Positions 1 to 10,200 are shown, counted from the first letter of the stretch. The stretch: DNA of 64,000 nt from Bacteroidota bacterium (GCA_016717325.1 JADKFV010000054.1:1-64000); one strand, 5' to 3'. Program-made: numbers and translations. Notes: generated from the letters alone by a model not told the origin.

Positions 1-148
1 AGCACAAATGTGTTCTTATCTTCGATAACCCATTCCATATCTTCACCTTTCTATTTTACTTGCCTCTGCTACTGGCAGCTGAAAGTTGACATAGAATGAT
101 TTTCGTAGCACCTCTATCTACTCGTTGTATTTTTACTTTATAACCCAT
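1..148 (-). pseudogene. AbrB/MazE-like passenger gene of IS copy 1 (3' part, frameshifted)
   Basis: Reading leftward from an ATG at 148, the protein begins MGYKVKIQRVDRGAT and then breaks at an extra A in a run near 103. Past that point the frame reads on as VAEASKIEKGEDMEW and runs off the window edge. The pattern of a short basic beta-strand start followed by a 'KGEDMEW' turn fits the SpoVT/AbrB swapped-hairpin fold of MazE-like antitoxins and transition-state regulators. Read together with copy 2, which breaks at a different base, a continuous frame of about 71 residues can be rebuilt. Assignment is by pattern only. Confidence 0.5.
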
Positions 149-232
149 TTCATAGTTTTATTTTGTGCAAAAGTAGTGTATATATTATGAATAGTATATA
201 CTATTTTTATGTTTTATTCCATACCCTGTTTT

Positions 233-1515
233 ATGGATAAATATATTAATTTTTTACATGATCTTGGGTTCGATCGAACCAAACTCAATAGCTTGGCTAT
301 CGAGAATAAATTCATTGAACGAATCAGAAAGCTAGATGGGTTAGACTATCTTTTGGCTCTGCTCATAACGTAACAAAAGGAGGTTGTTAGTTTTAATACT
401 ATGGCTAGCACATTTGTAGATGATATCGATAAGTGTGTTACCAAGCAAGCCCTTTCACAAGGCCATGAGTAAAGAATTTTTATCGTATTCATTGTATAAA
501 ATTTTCAACGAGCTACTTCAAACAAAACTTGGAATTGCAAATAGCAAACTCAAATCTAAATTCAGGCGAATCGTAATTCAAGATAGCTCCATCATTAAAC
601 TCCCACAAAGACTTTATGAGTTTTTTCAGGAGTTAAAAATAATTTCTCACAAGTAGCCAATGCAAGAGTGCAAGTTGCTTTAGATATTCTAACAAACTTT
701 CACCCTTTTTCAATCGACTCTTATTCTATAAAATGATAAATCTGCTGCACATAAATTGCAAATAATAGCGGAGATCTTATTGTTAGAGACAGGCTATTGC
801 ACCATTGCAGAAATGTTACGTATCCCTCGCCCATAAGGCCGATTTTATTTACAGGTATTATCATGTTTTTAAATATTATAACGTTAACACGGAAGGTAAT
901 TGATGTATATAAACCTTTAAAAAATAAAAAAGAAACTAAGGCAAAGTTAGAATTGGAAGCCCTGATGGTGTAATTGTAACATTGTGTGCCGACAAAGTAA
1001 GTGATGCTATTGCAAATGAAAGACGTCAATTAAAAAGTCTAGTAGTGGCACACCTAGTAATGTGTTATTACAACTGCTCTCTTGGTCAATCTACTTTACA
1101 TCTATTGATGATGATGAAATAACAAGCGAAGATATTTTTTCATTATATAAATTGAGATGGCGAATAGAAATAATTTTAAATCCATGAAAAGCCACCTTAA
1201 CTTCGATAATATACACGATGTTTCCGAAAAATCAACTCAAATTTATTCTCAAAGGTAAAATGATATGGCTATTGGTCGTTACTCAATTTATCTACGATAA
1301 TTAGCAAAGTAGTAAATAAAAACAGGCAAAGCCATTGCCTACTTAAGCTTGTAAGGTATTTAAAAGACAATGTAAATGTAATGGCTGAAATAATGGTTTA
1401 ATAAAAAGAAAATATTTGATGCCTCTGATACTATTGACATCCTAACCAAATATTGTTGTTATGATACAAGGTATGATAGGAAAACCATCACGAGCAAATG
1501 AATGATTCGAGCTAA
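233..1515 (+). pseudogene. IS4-family transposase, copy 1, many frameshifts
   Basis: The ATG at 233 opens MDKYINFLHDLGFDRT. The frame is then broken repeatedly by one-base indels, but the pieces match the copy 2 transposase from end to end. A DDE transposase of this type cuts and pastes its own element. The first catalytic Asp region (IQDSSI) and the last catalytic Glu region are both visible in fragments. It cannot make a full protein as written. The stop is the TAA just inside the right inverted repeat. Confidence 0.75.
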
Positions 1516-1529
1516 AGTTGACGCGTATG

Positions 1530-1587
1530 TCTGCAGGACTACCGCTTGGTAACAGAAGCAACTCCTCCTGGCTTTTGTCCTGTAAGG
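1530..1587. other. Spacer between the two IS copies, with REP-like sequence
   Basis: 58 bases separate the right end of copy 1 from the left end of copy 2. The spacer contains TACCGCTTGGTAA (1540-1552), whose reverse complement occurs at 3303-3315 beyond copy 2. It ends in CCTGTAAGG, the direct repeat that also follows copy 2. No gene is seen. Confidence 0.6.
1579..1587. repeat. Target-site duplication of IS copy 2, left (CCTGTAAGG)
   Basis: The 9-bp sequence CCTGTAAGG directly precedes the left inverted repeat and recurs directly after the right one at 3219-3227. Nine bases is within the duplication range known for IS4-type elements. Closing the element out restores GTCCTGTAAGGAC, a small palindrome. 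Confidence 0.75.
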
Positions 1588-1611
1588 CATACACGTCAAC
1601 TTAAGGAATAC

Positions 1612-1828
1612 TTAGCTCGTTATTTTTTTAAGAGGCATAGGTTTACTTGTCCTCGGCTCCAATTTCTTTACTCGTTGTAGCACAAATGTGTTCTTATCTT
1701 CGATAACCCATTCCATATCTTCACCTTTTTCTATTTTACTTGCCTCTGCTACTTGCAGCCGGAAAGTTGACATAGAATGATTTTGTAGCACCTCTATCTA
1801 CTCGTTGTATTTTTACTTTATAACCCAT
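1612..1828 (-). pseudogene. AbrB/MazE-like passenger gene of IS copy 2 (one frameshift)
   Basis: The leftward frame starts at ATG 1828 (MGYKVKIQRVDRGATKSFY) and breaks near 1755. It continues in another frame as VAEASKIEKGEDMEW through VLQRVKKLEPRT and ends at TAA 1612-1614. The length of 217 nt is one base off a whole number of codons, as expected for one indel. Copy 1 breaks at a different base, so an intact protein of about 71 residues can be inferred. It looks like a SpoVT/AbrB-fold DNA-binding protein. It is transcribed away from the transposase, so it could regulate the shared promoter region (inference). Confidence 0.6.
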
Positions 1829-1914
1829 TTCATATTTTATTTTGTGCAAAAGTAGTGTATATATTATAATAGTATATATACTATTTTTATGTTTTATTCC
1901 ATACCTTTGATTTT

Positions 1915-3204
1915 ATGGATAAATACATTAATTTTTTACATGATCTTGGGTTCGATCGAACCAAACTCAATAGCTTGGCTATCGAGAATAAATTCATTGA
2001 ACGAATCAGAAAGCTAGATGGGTTAGACTATCTTTTGGCTCTCTACATAACGTAACAAAGGAGGTTGTTAGTTTTAATACTATGGCCAGCACATTTGTAG
2101 ATGATATCGATAAGGTGTTACCAAGCAAGCCTTGCACAAGGCCATGAGTAAAGAATTTTATCGTATTCATTGATAAAATTTTCAACGAGCTACTTCAAAC
2201 AAAACTTGGAATTGCAAATAGCAAACTCAAATCTAAATTCAGGCGAATCGTAATTCAAGATAGCTCCATCATTAAACTCCCACAAAGACTTTATGAGTTT
2301 TTTCAGGAGTTAAAAATAATTTCTCACAAGTAGCCAATGCAAGAGTGCAAGTTGCTTTAGATATTCTAACAAATACTTTCACCCTTTTTCAATCGACTTA
2401 TTCTATAAACGATAAATCTGTTGCACATAAATTGCAAATCAATAATGGAGATCTTATTATTAGAGACAGAGGCTATTGCACCATTGCAGAAATGTTGCGT
2501 ATCCTCGCCCATAAGGCCGATTTTATTTACAGGTATTATCATGTTTTTAAATATTATAACGTTAACACTGGGAAGGTAATTGATGTATATAAACTTGTAA
2601 AGAATAAAAAGAAACTAAAGGCAAAAGTTAGAATTGGAAGCCCTGATGGTGTAATTGTAACATTGTGTGCCGACAAAGTAAGTGATGCTATTGCAAATGA
2701 AAGAAGACGTCAATTAAAAAAGTCTAGTAGTGGCACACCTAGTAATGTGTTATTACAACTGCTCTCTTGGTCAATCTACTTTACATCTATTGATGATGAT
2801 GAAATAACAAGCGAAGATATTTTTTCATTATATAAATTGAGATGGCGAATAGAAATAATTTTTAAATCCATGAAAAGCCACCTTAACTTCGATAATATAC
2901 ACGATGTTTCCGAAAATCAACTCAAATTTATTCTCAAGGTAAAATGATATGGCTATTGGTCGTTACTCAATTTATCTACGAAGTAATTAGCAAAGTAGTA
3001 TTTAAAAAACAGGCAAGCCATTAGCCTACTTAAGCTTGTAAGGTATTTAAAAGACAATGTAAATGTAATGGCTGAAATAATGGCTTTAATAAAAAGAAAA
3101 TATTTGATGCCTCTGATACTATTGACATCCTAACCAAATATTGTTGTTATGATACAAGGTATGATAGGAAAAACCATCACGAGCAAATGAATGATTCGAG
3201 CTAA
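1915..3204 (+). pseudogene. IS4-family DDE transposase, copy 2, frameshifted
   Basis: The reading starts at ATG 1915 (MDKYINFLHDLGFDRTKLNS), breaks near 2045 and 2140, and has an open frame from about 2345 to 2947. It breaks again and reaches TAA 3202-3204, for about 430 codons in all. The catalytic positions are readable: an Asp in IQDSSI, an Asp in LIIRDRGYCT, and a Glu in YKLRWRIEIIFKSMK, which matches the IS4 signature Y-x2-R-x3-E-x6-K. The enzyme would excise and reinsert the element. Because copy 1 is broken at other bases, the ancestral gene was probably intact. Whether the breaks are real or sequencing errors cannot be told here. Confidence 0.85.
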
Positions 3205-3218
3205 AGTTGACGCGTATG

Positions 3219-3227
3219 CCTGTAAGG
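3219..3227. repeat. Target-site duplication of IS copy 2, right (CCTGTAAGG)
   Basis: An exact match to 1579-1587, directly abutting the right inverted repeat. Confidence 0.75.
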
Positions 3228-3570
3228 ACTACCCAATGACGGCAAATGAAGGCTGCAAAATGGGTAGTTCCTATGGAACAAAATACACGGTGCTTTTGCT
3301 AATTACCAAGCGGTAATCCCTACGGGATATAAATTAATTCTCTAAATTTAATAACATTGGGCTTGAGCTTTGAGTTGTTGCACAAATTAGAAATCTCACT
3401 ATTTATAAATAAAAGTATTGCATGGAATTATGTAATACAACCAAATTTGAAATACTTTACTTTTGCAATACCAATCTATTAAATATTGTATTATTGACTG
3501 ATGAAGTTTTCTCCATAAAAAATAATGCTGCATAGTATTTGTAACCTTGCCAATCGAACTAAAAAGTAAT
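3228..3570. other. Intergenic region with REP-like hairpin; leader of the next gene
   Basis: There is no credible gene in these 343 bases. Just after the IS lies an inverted pair, ACTACCCA (3228-3235) and TGGGTAGT (3261-3268). It is followed by TTACCAAGCGGTA (3303-3315) and ATCCCTACGGGAT, so the element seems to sit inside a repetitive hairpin-forming sequence. TACTTTTG at 3458-3465 resembles a Bacteroidota -7 box about 100 bp before the next start codon, but I see no convincing -33 box. Confidence 0.5.
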
Positions 3571-6500
3571 ATGATGATGAAAAAAATATTTTGTGTTTAT
3601 GTTTCCATTTTGTTCTGTTGTTTACATGTTGAAGCGCAATCGTGTGTCAGTTGTCCTACATGTTTTACCGCAGGCTCCGAACTGGTAACAAACGGAAATT
3701 TTGCCTTTTCGGCACCATATGCATATACTGCTACTGCACCACTAGTAAATGCTATTTATACTGCTTTGCCACCGGTAAATTTTGGAAATTATTCTATCAC
3801 CAATAATCCAAACACATACAATTCGTTTTGGTGTGGTGCCGACCATAGTGGTGGTGGCACTATGATGCTTATGTGCGATGGTTACAATGGTTCGCCAACA
3901 TCGGCATGGGGACAGTACATCAATATTTCGACCATAGCGCCCAATACAAATTTTACATTTTGTTTTTACGCCATGAATATTTTATGTCCCGGTAATTTAT
4001 CAATCGACCCATTGATTCAAATGTATGTTAATGGAGCACCATTATTAGGCACAGCTTATACGCTTGTCGAAAATAATAATCAATGGGTACTCATCACAGG
4101 CACATGGAATTCGGGCAACACTCCTCCTGCAAATGTTTTGTTAGAAATTGCCACAACTTCCTACTCCGGATCGGGCAATGATTTTGCTATTGATGATATT
4201 TCTTTCAAAGCCTGCCTTCCATCTTTTTTAACTTCGGCATCGAACGATACAGCTATATGCAAAGGCAAAAACGTGCAGCTTTTGGCAGCAGGTGCAGCCA
4301 ATTATGCGTGGGCTCCGGCAACAGGATTAAGCAGTACTTCTACAGCCAATCCGGTGTGCAATGTGCAGGCAACTACAACGTACACTGTTTCTATATCAAA
4401 TGGACTTGGCTGTACGAAAACCGAAAGTATAACAGTAACGGTTAATCAATTGCCTGCTGTGAATTTGGGAAGCGACACAAGTATATGCAATGGCAATTCG
4501 CTAATATTAAATGCAGGAAATTATATCGGCTATCAATGGCAAAACGGCAATACAACCGCCACAATAAATGTAAACAACACCGGAACATATACTGTAACCG
4601 TTAGTGATGCAAATGGCTGCTCCAACAGCGATGCGATTGATGTTACCGTTAATCCTCTCCCCGTTTTCAATGCTACACCTGCCATCGATTCAACTTGTGC
4701 CGGCACTTCGGTTTCGCTATCGGTTTCGACCAACACTTACAATTATACATGGAGCCCCGGTTTGGGATTGAGTGCCACAACAGGCATCACAGTAAATGCA
4801 AATCCACCGGCATCAACAACGTATACTGTTACCGGTACAAACGGATTCGGATGTACGGCATCGTCAACCGTTTCGCTTACTATAAATGCACTGCCCAATG
4901 CAGGTGCAGGTGCAAACAAAACCATTTGTAAAAAAGACAGCATTGCGCTCAATGGAAGCGGTGGCGTGCAATATAGCTGGTTACCTGCGGGCAGCCTCAG
5001 CAATGCAAACATAGCCAACCCTAAAGCCAGTCCACAGGTTACTACTACGTATACCGTTACCGTAACCAATATTAATGGTTGCACTGCCACAGCAACAATG
5101 AAACTGAAAGTAAATGCCCTGCCTGTGGTTAACTTAGGGAGCGATACCACTTTATGCAAAAATATTCCCATAGTGCTTAATGGCAACAACAATACAGCTT
5201 ATACTTTTTTGTGGCAAAACGCTTCTACCAATATTAACTTTACTGCTAACGATAGCGGGACCTATTATGTGCAAGTAACCGATACCAACAATTGTAAAAA
5301 TGCCGATACGGTGGTCATAAATTATTATCCCTCGGCATTAATCACCCTCACATCGAGCACTAATAAACTTTGTATTGGCGATAGCGCATTTGTAAATGCC
5401 GGTGGTGGCGTTAGTTACAATTGGTCACCGGCATATGCTATAAATAGTACCTCAAGTGCCAATGTTATTTTGTATCCCGATTCATCCACTACGTATATAC
5501 TCACCGTTGCCGACAGCAATGCCTGCCAATATGTGGATACGCTGGCAATAACGGTTTTTAATTTGCCGGTGGTAAATGCCGGTGCCGACACAGCATTTTG
5601 TTTTGGCAACTCCGTAAACTTACTTGCCATGGGCGGTGCAAATTACAGTTGGCTGCCCGCTGCAGGGCTTAGCGATACAGCGATTGCCAATCCTCTGGCA
5701 ACTCCGGTTTTCACTACCAACTACATTGTACATGTGATTGATACCAATGGTTGCCATAATACCGATTCTGTTTTGCTTACAGTTCATGCACTGCCAATTG
5801 TAAACCTTGGTAACGATACTACGTTATGCACCACACAACAAATAACACTTGCAACGGCAGGCACTTTCAATAGTTACCTGTGGCAAAATGGCGATACCAA
5901 TGCCACAATTACTGTAAATACTTCGGCAGCGTATATACTCAGCGTTGTTGACAGCAATGCATGCGCAAATACTGATACGGTTGATGTTACTTTTGTGGTT
6001 TGCCCGCCTCCTCTGTTATTGGATTCAGTTGCACCGACACCCTTTTTTGCGAAAAACAATGCATCGATTTTAATGACTTATCGACTAACAATCCTACAAG
6101 CTGGTTGTGGACTTTTACCGGTGCTTCGCCAATTTCATCTACAATGCAAAACCCTGCAAACATTTGTTACAATAACTACGGTGCTTTCGATGTGCAGTTG
6201 ATAGCCTGTAATGTTGGTGGATGCGATACACTTACCTTAACACAGTTTGTACAGGAGTTTCAAACACCTGCAGCACCGTTAATTTTTCAGACTTTCGATA
6301 GTTTAATTTGCCCTACTACCAATGTTACCTATGCATGGTACAATACTAATAATCCTAATAATGTTTTATCTACTAACTATTACTATATACCTACCGTACC
6401 GGGAAATTATTATGTGCTTATTGCCGATAGCAATGGCTGTGCTGTAGCCTCAATATCATTGGCAGTAATGTGGAATGTATGATAATAATAACATACAGGG

Positions 6501-6726
6501 CTACACCATTATAAACGATGGCGCTAATTTAATTATAGAAACCAACACTAAACAATTAATACAAGCAAGGATTTTTAATTTGGCAGGGCAAGTTGTGAAG
6601 CAACAATTTTTTAACAATAGCACTTTGAAATATATTGTTCAACTGCCGCCTGCCAGTGGAATATATTTATTAGAATTGGTTGATAGTGACGGTGGGGTTG
6701 TGCAGTACAGGGGGTTGTCGAAATAA
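3571..6726 (+). CDS. Secreted PKD/Ig-like repeat protein with T9SS sorting domain (two frameshifts)
   Basis: The start is taken at one of three tandem ATGs (3571), giving MMMKKIFCVYVSILFCC followed by HVEAQ, a clear signal peptide. An upstream TTG in frame is less likely. After a carbohydrate-binding-like N-terminal region (about residues 25-225) come roughly eight repeats of about 85 aa. They follow the pattern 'NLGSDTTLC.G...L.....YxW......TYTVTVTDxNGC', typical of surface proteins of this phylum. The frame shifts near 6010 into a PKD-like segment (SWLWTFTGASP) and again near 6468. It ends in a degenerate type A sorting domain (ARIFNLAGQVVKQ, then GIYLLEL). Total length is about 1,051 aa. 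The T9SS probably secretes it; the ligand is unknown. Confidence 0.8.
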
Positions 6727-6808
6727 AGCATAATAAACATGTTTTAATTCTAAGGACTGCACAAAACTTCAAGAAGGAGTATCATAGAGATAAACAAAAT
6801 GCGATTTG

Positions 6809-7588
6809 ATGACTAAAGTTCAATATTGTTCCGATTTGCATTTAGAATTTCAGGAAAATAAAAATTACCTGAAACTCTTTCCAATAAGGCCGGAGGGAGA
6901 AATTCTTTTGCTTGCAGGCGATATTTGTTTACTAAAAACGATGAAGGAGCACGATGATTTTTTTAATTTTTGTTCCGACAATTTTGAAACCACCTATTGG
7001 ATAGCAGGAAACCACGAATATTATCATTCTGATTTATCTGATAGAATAGTAAAAAGTGATGAATTCCAATCAATGCATGAAAAGATAAGAGAAAATGTTT
7101 TTCTCATAAACAACAAAACCATTCTTCACAAAAATGTGGAATTTTTGTTCTCCACTTTATGGAGTTATATCCCTCAGTTATATGAAAAAATTGTGCAACG
7201 CTCGGTAAGTGATTTTCACCTTATAAAACAAAAAGGTAAACTTATAACAGCGCAAGATTTTAATGAAATGCACAAATGTGGTTTCGATTTTTTACAATCT
7301 GAATTGGCTAAACCAAAAGACAAACAACGAATTATAATTACACATCATGTACCAACATTGATGCATTATCCCGTGCAGTATAAAAACAGCAACATCAATT
7401 TTGCTTTTGCAACGGAGTTATTTGAATTTATTGAAACCTCAAATGCCGACTATTGGATATATGGACACCATCATTCAAACACACCTTCATTTCAAATTGG
7501 AACAACAACCATGCTTACTAACCAACTGGGTTATGTGAGGCAAAACGAACATTCACAGTTTGATTGTGATGCAACAATTGAAATTTGA
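6809..7588 (+). CDS. Calcineurin-like metallophosphoesterase
   Basis: This 259-residue protein has the ordered metal-binding motifs of the calcineurin-like phosphoesterase family: SDLHLEF near the N-terminus, AGDI, GNHEYY, THHVPT and GHHHSN. Together these bind two metal ions and hydrolyse phosphate esters. No signal peptide or membrane segment is seen, so it should be cytoplasmic. The ATG at 6809 is preferred over the in-frame TTG one codon upstream. The substrate cannot be read from the sequence. It stands alone on this strand and ends at a terminator hairpin. Confidence 0.9.
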   Translation: MTKVQYCSDLHLEFQENKNYLKLFPIRPEGEILLLAGDICLLKTMKEHDDFFNFCSDNFETTYWIAGNHEYYHSDLSDRIVKSDEFQSMHEKIRENVFLINNKTILHKNVEFLFSTLWSYIPQLYEKIVQRSVSDFHLIKQKGKLITAQDFNEMHKCGFDFLQSELAKPKDKQRIIITHHVPTLMHYPVQYKNSNINFAFATELFEFIETSNADYWIYGHHHSNTPSFQIGTTTMLTNQLGYVRQNEHSQFDCDATIEI

Positions 7589-7623
7589 AAAGAAAAAAAA
7601 TATTTTTGTTAAACTTCAAAAAG

Positions 7624-7659
7624 AAAACCCCTGCAAAAAAAAATGTGTAGGGGTTTTTT
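7624..7659. terminator. Bidirectional intrinsic terminator
   Basis: AAAACCCCT (7624-7632) pairs with AGGGGTTTT (7649-7657), with an A-rich loop and T-runs on both strands. It lies between two convergent genes and can serve both. Confidence 0.85.
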
Positions 7660-7682
7660 ATTTTATGCAATAATTGTTTTTA

Positions 7683-9084
7683 CTACCAACTCACAAGCGA
7701 CAACCCAATTGTAAAAGGATGTAGTGCGGGGCCACTATTTTCTTTGAAAAGTTCGTTGATACCGTATTGCGCAAAAATATTGTAGTTACGGAAACCTATG
7801 CAAACGCGGCCATCGAGGCGGAAAGGATTGATGTTGAAATCATCGCGGGTTTTATTTACCCCGTCTGATGTTTTGTATTTTGTATGCGCTCCAAGTTTAT
7901 ACGCACCCACCACACCAAAGCCAAGGTGTATGGCTTTTTTACGTAATGGGTTGGTGCATATTTCGAACATTGCCGGTATAGTAATATAACTAACAGTAAG
8001 TTTATTTTTCGACAGGTCTTTGCTTATTTCTAATGCTTGTACTGTATCGGTTTTAGCAATCAATACACGGTTATTATTATCGAACCTGTAGTTGTTCCAC
8101 ATAAAACCGGCACCGGTATTGAACCATAAATATCGCTTGATAAGTTTGGCTTTTATTTCAACAAGATTGAGGTTAACAGCTATGGACTTGCCTGAGTTGA
8201 GCTGAAGAAAATCGTAGTTTGCCGGACCGTCATTTGCACGGTCGAGGGCATCTATCCCCGGTACATAACCATTGAATCCTAATTCGAGGCCACCCCAATG
8301 TGGTTCTACTTGATTGTCTTTGTGGATGCCCTTTTTTACATCTACATTTTTCGAACCATCGTCATTATCATTTTCGCCCGATACATTGATGTTGATATTT
8401 CCAATACTTATTCGGGTAGTGTCGTTTGCGCTTTTATTGGCTGCATCATCTACACGTGCAATGCCCGAATTGTTTGCCGACATTTTTAAGGGTTTTGTTT
8501 TGTAATAAATAGTAGCACTGCCGCTCACATTTGTATTTAGTTCATCGGTAACATCTACTGTTGTTTTGCAACTTCCGCTAATGTTGGCATCAAACTTTTT
8601 AACTTTCAATTCGGCAGCATTTAATTTGCTGATGCCCGAAGTATTAAATTCCATTTCGTTAGCAGTACCCGCTATTTCGCCTTTGGATACACCACTTGTG
8701 TTTTACCGATATTTTATTTGCAGTTACTTTAAGGTTAAGCGTTAGTTTGCCCGATACATTAATAAGCAAATCATTTATCACAATTGGCACATCGCTGCTT
8801 ACCTGTCCATTGCCCGATACTTTGAGTTCGGTAAGATTTTTAACACCTACTTCAACCACATTGGCCACAGGGCTCGACACAGTGAGCACATTGTTATTTA
8901 CAGTAAAAATGCTCGATATATCGTTGGCCGTAGCAGTAATGGTATACGATTGCGAAGGCACCAGTTTTATGTTTGCAGTGCTGCTGATAGAAATTTTATC
9001 GAACGGCTCTATTTGTATAGTTTGCTGCCCCTTTGCCATTATCTGCAACATTATTAAGGCGGCCAAAAAGCTAATCTTCTTCAT
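7683..9084 (-). CDS. DUF2807 (GIN) domain plus outer-membrane beta-barrel protein (one frameshift)
   Basis: The upstream part starts at 9084 with a signal peptide (MKKISFLAALIMLQIMAKGQ). It continues into DUF2807-type repeats such as 'KISISSTANIKLVPSQS' and 'ELKVSGNGQV', predicted to form a right-handed beta-helix. The frame breaks near 8698 at one extra base. The DUF2807 pattern resumes at once (SGVSKGEIAGTANEM) and leads into a C-terminal region (from about residue 290) that resembles a PorT-like beta-barrel. The rejoined protein is about 466 aa. DUF2807 is usually a stand-alone secreted domain, so the barrel fusion suggests a surface-anchored product. Function is unknown. Confidence 0.75.
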
Positions 9085-9175
9085 AAGTATATTTTTGTAT
9101 TATTTAATTGTAAGTATGACAATGATACAAAGTAAAAAGTTACAAGGCATAGTTTTAATTATTTTGAAAAACATA

Positions 9176-9814
9176 TTACAATATTTTTCGTAGTATTTCA
9201 TTCACTTCACCGGCTTTGTTCATAAGCATAAAATGGCCACCATTTTTAATTACAAAATCTGCTTTTATATTTTGGATGGGGAATATTCTGTCGCTACTTC
9301 CATGTATGTGTATCACATTGTCCGGGTAAGTTTCATTTTGCCAATGAATAATTTTATCAATACTCCATTTCAAATAAGCAGCATCGATATTTGTTACATA
9401 ACTATTTATAAGCCTTTGCTCATCGCTGCTTGTTACACCAAACATAAAGCTGGCTGTGGTTTTCATTTTTTGCATCCAGGTAAGGGGAAAATATTTGTGT
9501 GCAGGAATTTTCTGCAGTGCTTTCATGTAAGTGGGTTTTTCGTATTGCGTTTTTATGGTCGATAGTAAAATTATTTTTTGAGGCTTATAAACTTTCGAAA
9601 TTTCAATAGCCACCATACCACCAAATGATAAGCCCATTAACATAAATGGTTTACCCGTATCTATTGTTGCTGCCATGCGCAAAGCATATTGCTGCAGCGA
9701 TTGGCTTGTTATAACCGGCAGCCATGGCAAGTGTACCACCGTGTGCTGTGCAAAGTAGGTATGACAAAAAACTTTTTCATCGGCACCCAAACCACTTATA
9801 ACGTATATATGCAT
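9176..9814 (-). CDS. Alpha/beta hydrolase
   Basis: This 212-residue protein starts MHIYVISGLGADEKVF, with an oxyanion-type GLGAD stretch. The nucleophile elbow GLSFGG (Ser near residue 84) follows the G-x-S-x-G rule. An Asp in HGSSDRIFP and a His in GGHFM complete a plausible Ser-Asp-His triad in the right order. The small size and lack of a signal peptide suggest a cytoplasmic esterase or thioesterase-like enzyme. The substrate is not predictable. About 90 bp separate it from the downstream DUF2807 gene on the same strand. Confidence 0.85.
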   Translation of the reverse strand: MHIYVISGLGADEKVFCHTYFAQHTVVHLPWLPVITSQSLQQYALRMAATIDTGKPFMLMGLSFGGMVAIEISKVYKPQKIILLSTIKTQYEKPTYMKALQKIPAHKYFPLTWMQKMKTTASFMFGVTSSDEQRLINSYVTNIDAAYLKWSIDKIIHWQNETYPDNVIHIHGSSDRIFPIQNIKADFVIKNGGHFMLMNKAGEVNEILRKIL

Positions 9815-9971
9815 AGTTACATTCTTTTTTAGAAGTGTACACTCAGGTGATGTTTATAAACTTGTTAATAATAAAAGTACACTTACCCGAATAGCAAATA
9901 AGGCAAGATTACTTTTGTTACGAAATTTTTTTTGTAAGTTAATTATATATTTCTAAAGCTTTTTAAAATTC

Positions 9972-10005
9972 AGCCCCCGTTTGTAAGGTTTCGGGGGCTT
10001 TTTTC
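9972..10005 (+). terminator. Orphan intrinsic terminator
   Basis: AGCCCCCG (9972-9979) pairs with CGGGGGCT (9992-9999), followed by a T-run on the plus strand only. Both flanking genes read leftward, so no known transcript ends here in that direction. Confidence 0.75.
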
Positions 10006-10060
10006 ATTTTATACATTTGCTATACAGCAATTTCGTTTCAACAATTTATTTTGTGTTCAC

Positions 10061-10150
10061 ATGGTTTGTGGGGACACAAACCATGGCAGGCGAGGACTCA
10101 CGAATGGTTTGTGGGGACACAAACCATGGCACCAAGGACACAAACCATGG
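10061..10150. repeat. Tandem palindromes (ATGGTTTGTG...CACAAACCAT)
   Basis: Two complete 24-bp palindromes lie at 10061-10084 and 10104-10127, with 10-bp arms ATGGTTTGTG/CACAAACCAT around GGGA. A right-arm-only copy ends near 10150. The copies are separated by short GC-rich linkers (GGCAGGCGAGG, GGCACCAAGG). The arrangement looks like a REP-type extragenic element downstream of frr. Confidence 0.75.
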
Positions 10151-10200
10151 CTGGCGCAGCAATGACCAATGACAGAATTAAATGACCAATGACAAGAATT

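Larger units (their letters stand above)
1..1529 (+). mobile_element. IS4-type insertion sequence, copy 1 (left end outside window)
   Basis: This stretch is nearly the same sequence as the element at 1588-3218, displaced by about 1.68 kb. Its right end is the inverted-repeat sequence AAGTTGACGCGTATG, ending at 1529. The left inverted repeat is missing because the window starts inside the passenger gene. The two copies differ mainly by one-base insertions and deletions, often in short homopolymers, and by few substitutions. That pattern fits either independent decay or poor-quality sequence near a contig end. The right flank, TCTGCAGGACTACC, resembles the right flank of copy 2. Confidence 0.85.
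1588..3218 (+). mobile_element. IS4-type insertion sequence, copy 2 (complete ends, 1631 bp)
   Basis: The element is bounded by imperfect terminal inverted repeats, CATACACGTCAACTT at the left and AAGTTGACGCGTATG at the right (one mismatch in 15), and by the 9-bp direct repeat CCTGTAAGG. It holds a rightward DDE transposase and a short divergent AbrB/MazE-like gene between the left end and the transposase. Family placement rests on the Y-x2-R-x3-E-x6-K signature of the transposase. Both genes carry frameshifts as written, so the element is either dead or misread. Confidence 0.88.
9815..10200. other. Intergenic region with orphan terminator and palindromic repeats
   Basis: 386 bases without a gene. 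The region holds a rightward intrinsic terminator (9972-10005) and tandem copies of a palindrome (10061-10150). It also holds a 20-bp direct repeat, AATGACCAATGACAGAATT (10161-10179) and AATGACCAATGACAAGAATT (10181-10200), right up against the frr stop codon. Confidence 0.7.
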
